DNA from: Planctomycetaceae bacterium
GTDB taxonomy: Bacteria > Planctomycetota > SZUA-567
Length of the DNA stretch: 42,913 bases
Assembly: GCA_021205245.1 (NCBI GenBank)
Contig: JAJPXZ010000023.1
Location: 1-42,913 of the forward strand
Direction of reading: 5' to 3'
The position numbers and the translations under genes are program-made. Below, in pieces: positions 25,090 to 32,955 of the stretch (positions are counted from its first letter, which is position 1; each line of letters begins with the position of its first letter). The notes beneath the pieces are model-generated. The model saw only the letters and a program-made list of their open reading frames with translations, was not told where the DNA came from and searched no databases.

Positions 25090-25290
25090 TGGGAACAACC
25101 GCACTCGTTCCATAAGACCCCGTCATCCCCGCGAACGCGGGGACCCAGTGGACGGACCCAAAACGGAACGATTGTTTTTCCCAATACCTTCATAAGGTAC
25201 TCGGGTATATACCACCGTTCCTTAAATGATCGGTCCGCTGGGTCCCCGCGTTCGCGGGGATGACGCCGTTTTAGTACCGAGTGGGGGATG
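25090..25290. repeat. Pair of inverted REP-like palindromes (family A)
   Basis: Two 33-bp arms, 25121-25153 and 25233-25265, are inverted copies with one mismatch. Each arm contains its own palindrome, CCCCGCG-AA-CGCGGGG. The similarity continues outward for about 25 more bases as a weaker match ending in ACGAGTG-type sequence. A 79-base spacer lies between the arms. No coding frame is credible. A third, partial copy lies at bases 1-45. This looks like a REP doublet (BIME-like) in an intergenic region. Confidence 0.8.
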
Positions 25291-25303
25291 GTGAGAGGAT
25301 CAT

Positions 25304-26566
25304 ATGCAACCACGCGCCAAAAAGAAAAAAAAGCTCTCCGATAAACGCCTGCTCCGTGATTTTTTCACAACCGAGCTGGCGGAGTCGCGAACTGCCGCAC
25401 CGGCCTGCCGCCACTTCGGCGATTGCGGCGGGTGCGAATTCCAGGACGTTCCGTACGAACGCCAGGTCGAGGCCAAGGTCCGCGCCTTCGGCTTTATCGC
25501 CGAGACGGTGATGAACGGTTTTCGCGAAAAAGAGGAATCCGCCAAGGCAGACCTGCTCCAGCGCGGCCTTGCCGACGTTATTATCGAATCGGAACAGAGT
25601 CCGGTGCCGCTCGGCTACCGCCAGCGCATGGACTATGTCTTCGCCTTTGAGAAAGCTGGCCTTCGTCGGGTCAACCGCCACAAACAGGTCGTCGATCTCG
25701 AGGAATGTCCGCTTTTGGGAACCGAAGGCTTTGCCGTATTCCAGGAGGCGCGCCGCCGGGCCGAAGCGGCCGGGCTGGAAAGTTACGACTATATGCGCCA
25801 CACCGGCGAACTCCGTTATTTTGTCGTGCGGCGGTCGCGCACGGGCGGCATCCTGCTTTCGCTTGTCACCAAAACAGAGACGCCGCGCGAAGCGGTGATG
25901 GCCATCCTCCAGTCCATGCACGACGAAGGCCGCATCGTGTCCGGCCACTGGCTGCTCGCGCCCGGGCTGGGCGATGTGTCGTTCGGCGAACGGCTGGACG
26001 GAGTGGGCGACGACTCTATCGTGGAAGAGTTGAACGGCATCCGGCTCCGCATCGGGCCGAATACCTTTTTCCAATCCAACCCCGCTGTCGCGGAAAAAGC
26101 CTATGCCGCTATCCAGGCGTTTGTCCCGCCGGGGGCGGAAGTGCTGGATTTATATTCCGGCGTCGGCTCGATTGCCTTGTCCGTCGCCTCGGGCGCGGGC
26201 CGGGTGACAGCGGTGGAAAACGTGCCGGCAAACGTCGCCCTCGCCGAAGTGAACATCCGCGACAACGACATACACAACGTCCGCCTGCTGGTGGACGATT
26301 CGGCCAAATATTTGCGCGAACATCCCGAGCGCCCCGACCTGCTGGTCGTCAATCCTCCCCGCCCCGGCGTGGAAGGGGACGGCATGGCGACTATCGCCGC
26401 CCTCGGGCCGGCGCGGCTGGCGTATCTGTCGTGTAATCCATTTACCCTGCTTCGCAACCTGGCGGAAATCCTGGACACCTACCGCATCGTGTCCATCCGC
26501 GTCTACGACATGTTCCCGGCAACGCGGCATTTCGAGACACTGGCCCTGCTGGAACGCACAGCCTGA
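25304..26566 (+). CDS. RNA (uracil-5-)-methyltransferase, RlmD/TrmA family
   Basis: A 420-residue SAM-dependent enzyme that methylates C5 of a specific uracil in 23S rRNA or tRNA. A basic N terminus (AKKKKKLSDKRL) leads into a 4Fe-4S cysteine set: Cys35, Cys41, Cys44 in CRHFGDCGGCEFQ and Cys135 in LEECPLLG. Then FFQSNPAVAEKAY and LDLYSGVGSIAL (SAM motif I), VVNPPRPG (motif IV), the catalytic nucleophile in YLSCNPFTLLRNL near residue 377, and the catalytic glutamate in HFETLALLER near the end. The usual N-terminal TRAM domain is absent. AGAGGATCAT leads to the ATG. RlmD, RlmC and TrmA cannot be separated with confidence by eye. Confidence 0.88.
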   Translation: MQPRAKKKKKLSDKRLLRDFFTTELAESRTAAPACRHFGDCGGCEFQDVPYERQVEAKVRAFGFIAETVMNGFREKEESAKADLLQRGLADVIIESEQSPVPLGYRQRMDYVFAFEKAGLRRVNRHKQVVDLEECPLLGTEGFAVFQEARRRAEAAGLESYDYMRHTGELRYFVVRRSRTGGILLSLVTKTETPREAVMAILQSMHDEGRIVSGHWLLAPGLGDVSFGERLDGVGDDSIVEELNGIRLRIGPNTFFQSNPAVAEKAYAAIQAFVPPGAEVLDLYSGVGSIALSVASGAGRVTAVENVPANVALAEVNIRDNDIHNVRLLVDDSAKYLREHPERPDLLVVNPPRPGVEGDGMATIAALGPARLAYLSCNPFTLLRNLAEILDTYRIVSIRVYDMFPATRHFETLALLERTA

Positions 26567-26588
26567 CCACGAGGCTCGAGGAGATTTT

Positions 26589-27704
26589 TTGATCCATCGC
26601 TCCCGCTACCTGGTTATCGTCGCCCTGGCAATCACCCTCTTCTCCGTTGTTGGCTGCGGCCGCCAGCAGGAATATCCCCTGCCGGTCGATGGCGTGTCGC
26701 GCTTTCCGACAGGGGAAGCGCTCCGTGAAGGGGACGTCATTCTGGCCCGGTCCTACGGGCTGATCGGCGCGATGTTTGCAAACCACAGCGAAGCCGGCGG
26801 TAAATATTCCCACGGCGCGATGGTCTACCGCGCCGCCAACGGCCGGCTGATGATGCTCAACTACCGCCCCACCGGCATGGAAACCTGCACCCCCGAAGAA
26901 TTCTTCACCCGCTACAACCGCCTCGCCCTGGTTCGCTATACCGGGGATTTTGATCAAGCCCGGCTGCCGGACGATGTCGCCGCCTGGTCGGGTCGACCCG
27001 ATCGCCACGGCGTCGCCGCGTTGTCGGAAACTGCCCGCTACTGGCTGTGGAAAGACAGTGTCCAGCGGGTGCCGCCCGACTACCACCTCGACCATGACGA
27101 ACACAGCGCCATGTTCTGCCTCGAACTCACCAGCACTGTCTACCGCGACTGCGGCCTGCCGGACCCGTTCTTCCGTGCCCGGAAAGCTGGGGAAGACTTC
27201 CTCCTCAATACCGCGAACACCATGTTCAAGGCGGACGTCTATGAAATCCGCAGTCCCAGCTCGGTGCTGTCGAATTCCGACTTCGAGGTTATCGTGGAAT
27301 GGCTCCGGCCGGAATTCGATCTGCGCGAGGAAGCATTGAACGAAGAGGTGATTGCGGTTTTAGTAGAAAATATCCAAGCCGGTTATCTGCCGAAGCGGCC
27401 GCGTCTGGGCGGCAGGATGAAGTTGAATCAGGTGTTCTTCATGTACCACCTGATCACCAAAAGCATGTTCTGGCGGCCGAAGCAGGACCTTCCGGACTTT
27501 ATCGACACCGAGGTTATCGAGAACGCGTACATGATGTACAGCTATGCCGCGCAAAGCAAAAAGGCGGCGAAAAAGCGTATGCTGCGGGAGACGTGTCCGG
27601 TCTATGCCGGTACCCCGAATCCGGAACCGACTCTCGACCAGGTGCGGTGTATTGTCAGGGAAGAATGTGCCGCGCGGTTGAATACGTATATGCGGGTGCG
27701 GTAG
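26589..27704 (+). CDS. Lipoprotein with YiiX-like permuted papain (NlpC/P60-type) domain
   Basis: A 371-residue predicted lipoprotein, starting with TTG at 26589, which follows GAGGAG at 5-6 bases. The lipobox is SVVGC with Cys23. The domain begins with EGDVILARSYGLIG and shows a histidine in KYSHGAMVYR (His75) and a cysteine in MFCLELTSTVY (Cys177). This order, His before Cys, is the circular permutation seen in YiiX/YebB-like proteins. They are thought to be amidases or acyl-transferring enzymes of the cell envelope. The last 150 residues have no recognised domain. The gene is 22 bases after the RNA methyltransferase, so the two are probably one transcript. Confidence 0.72.
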   Translation: MIHRSRYLVIVALAITLFSVVGCGRQQEYPLPVDGVSRFPTGEALREGDVILARSYGLIGAMFANHSEAGGKYSHGAMVYRAANGRLMMLNYRPTGMETCTPEEFFTRYNRLALVRYTGDFDQARLPDDVAAWSGRPDRHGVAALSETARYWLWKDSVQRVPPDYHLDHDEHSAMFCLELTSTVYRDCGLPDPFFRARKAGEDFLLNTANTMFKADVYEIRSPSSVLSNSDFEVIVEWLRPEFDLREEALNEEVIAVLVENIQAGYLPKRPRLGGRMKLNQVFFMYHLITKSMFWRPKQDLPDFIDTEVIENAYMMYSYAAQSKKAAKKRMLRETCPVYAGTPNPEPTLDQVRCIVREECAARLNTYMRVR

Positions 27705-27706
27705 AT

Positions 27707-27735
27707 TGTTATTGGCTCCTCGACACTGTATAATG
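27707..27735 (+). promoter_or_regulatory. Promoter of hicBA
   Basis: TTGTTA, 17 bases, TATAAT, immediately after the lipoprotein stop and 22 bases before the hicB ATG. Near-consensus. Confidence 0.75.
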
Positions 27736-27757
27736 GAGGTGACTAAAGGAGACCTGC

Positions 27758-27982
27758 ATGTCCGTATTGACCTCACTGATAAAGCCGTTCCCGGTCGTTC
27801 ATGGGAAATATTTATACATCTTCACCCCGGCCGAGGAGGGTGGTTTTTCCGTCTCCTGCGAGAATATCGACGGCGTGAATGCTCAAGGCGATACCTTCGA
27901 GGAAGCGCTGGAATGTGCGATCAGTATGACCGCTTTTGTTGAGGAAGTCCGCGCGGATCTCGAGAAGGAACAGAAGGCATGA
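27758..27982 (+). CDS. hicB: HicB-family antitoxin
   Basis: A 74-residue protein with the HicB partial RNase-H fold: YLYIFTPAEEGGFSVSCENI followed by GDTFEEALECA, the family core that binds HicA. No C-terminal RHH or HTH DNA-binding extension is evident, so it is one of the short HicB forms. AAAGGAG precedes the ATG. Its stop codon overlaps the hicA start (ATGA). Antitoxin-first order is the reverse of the classic hicAB arrangement. Confidence 0.88.
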   Translation: MSVLTSLIKPFPVVHGKYLYIFTPAEEGGFSVSCENIDGVNAQGDTFEEALECAISMTAFVEEVRADLEKEQKA

Positions 27983-28170
27983 AGAAAAAACGCCTTGTGG
28001 AATACCTGAAAAGCCACGGGTGTTATCTTGTCCGCCAAGGTGAGCACGAATACTGGTCCAGCGCCGACGGAAAGTACGGAACCGGCGTCCCACGGCATAT
28101 CGAGATTAAAACCCCAACAGTTTGGTCGATTTGTCGATCCCTGCACATACCCAAACCGCCGGATAAATAA
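27979..28170 (+). CDS. hicA: HicA-family mRNA interferase toxin
   Basis: A 63-residue double-stranded-RNA-binding-like toxin that cleaves mRNA and tmRNA when free. KKRLVEYLKSHGCYLVRQGEHEYW is the family core, with the position of the catalytic histidine after G-x-x occupied by Glu-His (GEHEYW), and VPRHIEIKTPTVWSICRSL completes the fold. It starts within the hicB stop codon. A long hairpin with a T run follows at 28186-28268 and may terminate the operon. Confidence 0.86.
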   Translation: MKKKRLVEYLKSHGCYLVRQGEHEYWSSADGKYGTGVPRHIEIKTPTVWSICRSLHIPKPPDK

Positions 28171-28185
28171 ACCAATACGCACAAT

Positions 28186-28268
28186 CCTCCTCCACCGTCA
28201 CCCCGGCGTGCGGACCTCCACCAGCGAGGTAGACGGGGTGACGGTGGAGGAGGTTGAGGCGTTTTTTT
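28186..28268 (+). terminator. Long hairpin with T run after hicA; contains repeat family B core
   Basis: A perfect 20-bp inverted repeat (28186-28205 with 28234-28253) is followed by TTGAGGCG and seven T residues. The loop carries a 28-base sequence (28199-28226) that occurs again in reverse orientation at 33882-33909. So it looks like a mobile or dispersed repeat that now serves as the hicBA terminator. Confidence 0.65.
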
Positions 28269-28284
28269 CTGCTCCCCATCATAA

Positions 28285-28322
28285 TAAACCCCGTCATCCA
28301 GCGTCGCGGATAACGGGGTTTA
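28285..28322 (-). terminator. Hairpin after purM
   Basis: TAAACCCCGT pairs with ACGGGGTTTA, extended by four more pairs after one mismatch. On the minus strand the 3' side reads TTTATTATG, a weak T run. It lies 30 bases past the purM stop. Confidence 0.55.
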
Positions 28323-28352
28323 TACTACGCGGAGTGTGTTCGCGGCGGCGTG

Positions 28353-29423
28353 TTAAACCAACTGCACCCGCCCATCGCCGTCGGCGATGCGGCCGACAAC
28401 CTTGGCCTTGCATCCGGCGCGCTTCAGTTTGGCCACCACCGTCTCGACCGACGACGGCGTCACCACCATCACCATGCCGATGCCCATGTTGAAGACGCGG
28501 AACATTTCCTCGTCCTTCACATTGCCCGCCTTCTGAATAAGGCGGAAGATGGGCGGCACCTCCCAGGCGTCGACGTTGAAGACGGCATCGCACCCGGCGG
28601 GCAGAACGCGGGGGACATTTTCGAGCAGCCCGCCGCCGGTGATGTGCGCGAGAGCGCGGATGGGACGCTTGACCTTGTAGGCGGTGAAGGCGGACAGGAC
28701 CGGTTTTGCGTAGATGCGGGTGGGCTTCAACAACTCTTCGCCGAGGGTGCAGCCGAGTTCCGCCACCTTCGCACCTAGCTTCATGCCGCCTTTTTCCAGC
28801 AGTGCCTTGCGGGCAAGCGAATAGCCGTTCGAGTGCAAACCGCTCGAGGGGAGGCCGAGAATAATATCGCCCGGTTCAACCTGCGAGCCGTCGATAATAT
28901 TTTTCCGCTCCACCACGCCGACGGCAAAGCCGGCGAGATCGTATTCGCCCTTGCCGTAGAGGCCGGGCAGTTCCGCCGTCTCGCCGCCCAGGAGCGCGCA
29001 GCCCGCCTGCTTGCAGCCGTCGGCAACGCCCTTGACGATGTCCAGGAGCACCTTTTTGTCAGCCTTGGCGATGCCGACATAGTCGAGGAAAAACATCGGT
29101 TCCGCGCCCTGGACAAGGACGTCGTTGACGCTCATCGCGACAAGGTCGATGCCGACCGTGTCGTGCTTGTTCATGGCAAAGGCGATTTTCAGCTTGGTGC
29201 CGACGCCGTCGGTGCCGGAGACCAGGACCGGGTCGCGCCACTTTTTCGCAAACAAACCGGGCGCGCCCTGGAGCCGGAACAATCCGCCAAAGCCGCCGTC
29301 GTTACGGATGACGCCGGGCGTGTAGGTGGATTTCACAATCTTCATATAGCCGCCGACCAATTGGTTGGCGACGTCGATGTCGACGCCGGCGTCTTTATAA
29401 CTGAGGCTTTTCTTCTTTGCCAT
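28353..29423 (-). CDS. purM: Phosphoribosylformylglycinamidine cyclo-ligase (AIR synthetase)
   Basis: A 356-residue ATP-dependent enzyme for the fifth step of purine synthesis, forming aminoimidazole ribonucleotide. SYKDAGVDIDVANQLVG at the N terminus, LVSGTDGVGTKLKIAF (about 66-81), the active-site region DLVAMSVNDVLVQGAEPMFF, GGETAELPGLY and ITGGGLLENVPRVLP match PurM in order. The ATG at 29423 is preceded by a weak GAG site. A TATAAT box on the minus strand at 29471-29476 may be its promoter, though the -35 box is poor. The TetR gene upstream is 149 bases away. Confidence 0.96.
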   Translation of the reverse strand: MAKKKSLSYKDAGVDIDVANQLVGGYMKIVKSTYTPGVIRNDGGFGGLFRLQGAPGLFAKKWRDPVLVSGTDGVGTKLKIAFAMNKHDTVGIDLVAMSVNDVLVQGAEPMFFLDYVGIAKADKKVLLDIVKGVADGCKQAGCALLGGETAELPGLYGKGEYDLAGFAVGVVERKNIIDGSQVEPGDIILGLPSSGLHSNGYSLARKALLEKGGMKLGAKVAELGCTLGEELLKPTRIYAKPVLSAFTAYKVKRPIRALAHITGGGLLENVPRVLPAGCDAVFNVDAWEVPPIFRLIQKAGNVKDEEMFRVFNMGIGMVMVVTPSSVETVVAKLKRAGCKAKVVGRIADGDGRVQLV

Positions 29424-29572
29424 TTGCTCGTCTCGGTGCGGGGGGTTCCGTGTGGATAAGGTTGTGTGGTATTATATGCAATGGGGCGAAAGATGGAAGG
29501 TTTTCCACCCACGCCGGGTTGATGGGGAAGGGACAAGCGAGGGCGACACGCGGACGCGCGCCGCGCTCGGGA

Positions 29573-30127
29573 TCAAATGGCGGGAACGGCGACGCTCGCA
29601 TCGATCATATTGAACATCTCGTTCAGCATCACCCCGCGGAATGCCGACATCTCCTCGGGCGTGGCCTTGGCAAGCAACGGAGTCGTCCATAATCCGGCAC
29701 ACCATAGGAGTGTTTTCTGGGCGACAAACTCGGGGACCAATCCGTCCAGCACCATTTCGTAATGGCGGATACGGTATTCGATGACCCGTCCGCGCAGCTC
29801 GGGATCCTCGAGCATGCCGAGCATCACCACCGGGCCGGGCGGCTCCTGCCAGTTGACCCACGACTGGAGATAGGCCTTCAGCATTCGTCCCGGACCTTCG
29901 GGAAGCGTGGTGAACAGCGCTTCGGCATCCGAGAGAATACGCTCGAAATAGCGATCAATAACCGCCAGCAGGCACTGATTTTTCGTTTTGAAATAATGGG
30001 TCAGGCAGCCCTTGCTGACTTCAGCCTGGGCGACAATGGCGTCCATCGTCGCCCGATAAAAACCCATCTCATTCACGACCTTGACGGCGGCGTCGAGAAG
30101 CAGCTCACGCGTGTCCCTGCGTACCAT
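29573..30127 (-). CDS. TetR/AcrR-family transcriptional regulator
   Basis: A 184-residue repressor. The N-terminal HTH runs to about residue 50: TMDAIVAQAEVSKGCLTHYFKTK is the recognition block (AEVSKGCLTHYFKTK includes the usual Y-F-x-x-K pattern). The C-terminal ligand-binding domain is not recognised further, but ends with a Trp/Met-rich segment. It begins 25 bases downstream of the greA stop on the minus strand, so it may be transcribed with greA. The ATG at 30127 is preceded by AAGGGA. The target genes and the ligand are unknown; no divergent gene exists to suggest one. Confidence 0.82.
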   Translation of the reverse strand: MVRRDTRELLLDAAVKVVNEMGFYRATMDAIVAQAEVSKGCLTHYFKTKNQCLLAVIDRYFERILSDAEALFTTLPEGPGRMLKAYLQSWVNWQEPPGPVVMLGMLEDPELRGRVIEYRIRHYEMVLDGLVPEFVAQKTLLWCAGLWTTPLLAKATPEEMSAFRGVMLNEMFNMIDASVAVPAI

Positions 30128-30152
30128 TCCAATCCCTTGCCAAGCCGTTGGC

Positions 30153-30632
30153 TTATTTGAATTCGATCTTGTCGATGCGGATTTCCATTTCGCCGGCGGG
30201 AAGTTCCGCCACCACCGTCTCACCAGGGCCGTGGCCGACCATGCATTTGGCAAGCGGGCTGGTGACCAGGATCTTGCCCGCCGTCGCGTCGGCCTGGCCG
30301 GCGCCGACGATGGTCCGGACCATCTGCTTCTTGTCCTTCAGGCGGGTGAAGGTGACGGTGGTGCCAAGCACCACCTTGTCCTTGGGGGCCTTGGACGGGT
30401 CGATGATGACGGCGTTCGCCAACATGCCGTTCAACTGCGCGATGCGGGCGTTGAGCATGCCCAACTCCTCGCGGGCGGCGTGGTAGTCGGCGTTTTCACG
30501 CAGATCGCCTTTTTCCCGCGCCTCCTCGATGGCTGTCTTGATGGCGGGACGCTTGCGTTCGAGTTCGGCCATCTCAGCCTTAATCAAAGCCATCCCCTCC
30601 TCGGTCATGGGTACTGCGTCGCTGGCTGACAT
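30153..30632 (-). CDS. greA: Transcription elongation factor GreA
   Basis: A 159-residue factor, the usual GreA length. The N-terminal coiled coil (residues 8-78) carries the acidic tip EEAREKGDLRENADYHA with Asp43 and Glu46, which reach the RNA polymerase active site and stimulate cleavage of backtracked RNA. The C-terminal FKBP-like domain follows from about residue 85, with GAGQADATAGKILVTSPLAK as a family landmark. GAGGA precedes the ATG. A terminator between aspC and greA (30670-30712) means greA has its own promoter. Confidence 0.95.
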   Translation of the reverse strand: MSASDAVPMTEEGMALIKAEMAELERKRPAIKTAIEEAREKGDLRENADYHAAREELGMLNARIAQLNGMLANAVIIDPSKAPKDKVVLGTTVTFTRLKDKKQMVRTIVGAGQADATAGKILVTSPLAKCMVGHGPGETVVAELPAGEMEIRIDKIEFK

Positions 30633-30669
30633 AATCGTAGTCCTCGCTTATTTTTTTCCGGTTGATATT

Positions 30670-30712
30670 AAAAAAAACAACCCCGGAGCATGAGACACAC
30701 CCATGCTCCGGG
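30670..30712 (-). terminator. Rho-independent terminator after aspC
   Basis: An 11-bp stem (30682-30692 with 30702-30712) with a 9-base loop. On the minus strand it is followed by TTGTTTTTTTT. It ends the aspC transcript just before greA. Confidence 0.88.
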
Positions 30713-30783
30713 ACCGCAAACCATATATGCGGCTCTCACGGGGATTTTATCCGCCCCCGCACCAGCCGCTCTCTGTTATCGCA

Positions 30784-31986
30784 TCACAGTGTTCCTTCCA
30801 CCAAGGCCTTGAGCCTGCGGCAGCCTTCCCTGATATTGTCCTCGCTGGTGGCGTAGGACAGGCGAATGTGGTTGGGCGCGCCGAAGGCTTCGCCCGGGAC
30901 CATGGCCACCTGCGCCTTTTCGAGCGCAACCGTGCAGAAGTCCAGCGGCGACGTGATGGTGACGCCGCCGATGGTTTTCCCAAACACTCCGGAGATGTTC
31001 GGTAGGGCGTAGAACGCACCCTGCGGCATAAGGAACGAGAAGCCCTCGATGCCGTTCAGTAAATCATATATGATTCCACGCCTGCGATCAAACTGTGCCG
31101 CCATTTCTTTAACGCTATCCTGCGATCCGTTGATCGCCGCCACCGCCGCCGCCTGCGCGATCGTGCACGGATTCGAGCAGGTCTGGCCCTGCAAATCCTC
31201 AATCGCCTTCGCGACCGCCTTCGGCGCGCCAATCCAGCCGAGACGCCAGCCGGTCATGGCATAGGTCTTGGAACAGCCGTTGGCGACGACGGTGTGGTCG
31301 CGGCAATAGTCGGAGACGGATGCAACCGACTTGTGCTGCGCGTCACCGAAGATCAGGTGGTTGTAAATTTCATCCGAGATGCACCAGATGCCCTTTTTCT
31401 CCATAATCCGGCCGATCTCGCCGATGACCTCGGGCGGGACAATCTGCCCGGTGGGGTTGGAGGGCGAGTTCAGGATAATCGCCTTGGTCTTGGGGGTGAT
31501 GGCTGCTTCGAGCGCTTCCGGACGGACGGCGAAGAGATCTTCCTCGTTCGTGTTGACAATCACCGGCACGCCGCCCACCAGGCGGACCATCTCGGGATAG
31601 CTGACCCAATAGGGCGCGGGGATGATCACCTCGTCGCCGGGATTGATGAGCGCCATGAGAATCAGATAGAGGGAGTACTTGCCGCCGGGCGACGCCACGA
31701 CCTGGTCGGGTTTGTACTCGACTCCGGTGTCGCGGGTGAGGGCGGTGGCGATGGCTTTCTTCAGTTCGGGCGTGCCGCCGACGGCGGTGTAGCCGTGCAT
31801 GCCGGCGTCAATCGCCTGCTTGGCCGCGTCGCAAATGTGCTGCGGCGTATTGAAATCGGGCTCACCGACGCTGAAGGAGATGACGTTTTTGCCCTCGGCG
31901 GCCAGCTTTTTGGCCTTGGCGTTCATCGCCATGGTTGCGCTGGGTTCAAGCTCGAGGACGCGGCGGCTGAGAAATTCGCTGGACAT
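30784..31986 (-). CDS. aspC: Pyridoxal-phosphate aspartate aminotransferase (class I)
   Basis: A 400-residue fold-type I aminotransferase. SVGEPDFNTPQHI (about 39-51) is the N-terminal substrate loop, NSPSNPTG (173-180) the PLP-binding asparagine region, CISDEIYNHL the aspartate that binds the pyridine nitrogen, and Lys240 in NGCSKTYAMTGWRLG is the Schiff-base lysine. RLSYATSEDNI near the C terminus has the arginine that binds the substrate carboxylate. This is the bacterial type Ib AspC. AAAGG stands before the ATG at 31986. It lies 27 bases after a gene for an unknown membrane protein. It exchanges amino groups between aspartate and 2-oxoglutarate. Confidence 0.92.
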   Translation of the reverse strand: MSSEFLSRRVLELEPSATMAMNAKAKKLAAEGKNVISFSVGEPDFNTPQHICDAAKQAIDAGMHGYTAVGGTPELKKAIATALTRDTGVEYKPDQVVASPGGKYSLYLILMALINPGDEVIIPAPYWVSYPEMVRLVGGVPVIVNTNEEDLFAVRPEALEAAITPKTKAIILNSPSNPTGQIVPPEVIGEIGRIMEKKGIWCISDEIYNHLIFGDAQHKSVASVSDYCRDHTVVANGCSKTYAMTGWRLGWIGAPKAVAKAIEDLQGQTCSNPCTIAQAAAVAAINGSQDSVKEMAAQFDRRRGIIYDLLNGIEGFSFLMPQGAFYALPNISGVFGKTIGGVTITSPLDFCTVALEKAQVAMVPGEAFGAPNHIRLSYATSEDNIREGCRRLKALVEGTL

Positions 31987-32013
31987 CGTTTTTCCTTTGG
32001 TTGTGCCTGGTAT

Positions 32014-32871
32014 TTATTCAGGGCGAGTGGGTCGTGAAAACTGATCGTAATGGTTCAGATATATGTCAAGGCCCCGGGAATCAGCCAGTCCCAATGCCAT
32101 GGTTTGCGTCGCGATTGCGTCGCTGCTTCGGCCGCCCGCATCGTAGGCGGCGGCGAGGGTGTCCAGGAACGCGGCCGAGTCGGACGCGAACGACCCGTCC
32201 GGCAGCGGATCGCGGGACGTTATCATCAAGGTAGCCAGACGGAGCGCTTCCTCCGCGTCGCCGCCTTCGGCTTCGGGAATCGTGGCCAGGAGGTAGGCGA
32301 GGGAGTTGACGTACAACAGCCGATAGGACTGTTGCTCGGCTTGGGGAAGGGTGCCCAGCGCGACGGCGGCGCTCTCCAGTGACGCGAGGGCGCGGGTGTT
32401 GTCGCCGAGTTCCGAATAGACGGCGCTGGCGGCATAATCGGCGGCAAACCGGTCGAGCGGGTTCAGGCCGTCACGGTCGACGCCACGGAACAGCGTCTCG
32501 GCGTTGGCGTAGAAACCAAGGCGGTAGCGCGAGCCCTCGGCCGCCACGGTGACGGCATAGGCGAGGTTGCGTCGGGCCAAGGGATCGCCCGCGAGGGCAG
32601 TGGCGTAGGACCGGCCACGCGTCAAGAGCACCTCGGCGCTCAGGGGCGCGGCAGCCACCCGGGACGGCAGGGTGGCAAGCCATGACTGCCGGTAGCGGGA
32701 CATCGCCGTGCCGCCCAGCCACGCCAGAATCGCGGTGACGACGAGGAGGGCCAGGGTCTTGCGCCATGGCAGGCGTTCCCGGGCGAAATCGGCCCCGGGA
32801 GGCGGCAGGCCGCATTCTTCGCGCGGGTAACGGCCGAACAGGAGGTTGTTGTCATGGTGCATGGGTGTCAT
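32014..32871 (-). CDS. Uncharacterised single-span membrane protein with helical repeat-like C-terminal region
   Basis: A 285-residue protein. Residues 38-56 (KTLALLVVTAILAWLGG) form one membrane helix after a short Pro/Arg-rich N terminus. The rest (about 75-275) is alanine-rich and helical, with segments such as ADYAASAVYSELGDNTRALASLE and AAAYDAGGRSSDAIATQ, the spacing expected of TPR-like pairs; a TPR domain is suggested but not certain. No family is recognised. Start choice is uncertain: ATG codons at 32871 and 32862 are possible and neither has a strong ribosome site. Its stop is 27 bases from aspC. Confidence 0.6.
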   Translation of the reverse strand: MTPMHHDNNLLFGRYPREECGLPPPGADFARERLPWRKTLALLVVTAILAWLGGTAMSRYRQSWLATLPSRVAAAPLSAEVLLTRGRSYATALAGDPLARRNLAYAVTVAAEGSRYRLGFYANAETLFRGVDRDGLNPLDRFAADYAASAVYSELGDNTRALASLESAAVALGTLPQAEQQSYRLLYVNSLAYLLATIPEAEGGDAEEALRLATLMITSRDPLPDGSFASDSAAFLDTLAAAYDAGGRSSDAIATQTMALGLADSRGLDIYLNHYDQFSRPTRPE

Positions 32872-32955
32872 CCAAACGGGGAACAGTTCCCCAAAATTAT
32901 CCTCTCCCGGTGGGGAGAGGGCGCGCTGGGCGAGCCGGGTGTAAATGCCTCTTCA

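Noticed and set aside
25121..25265. Possible CRISPR array
   Set aside because: There are only two repeat units, in inverted orientation, with no second spacer; a REP doublet explains them.
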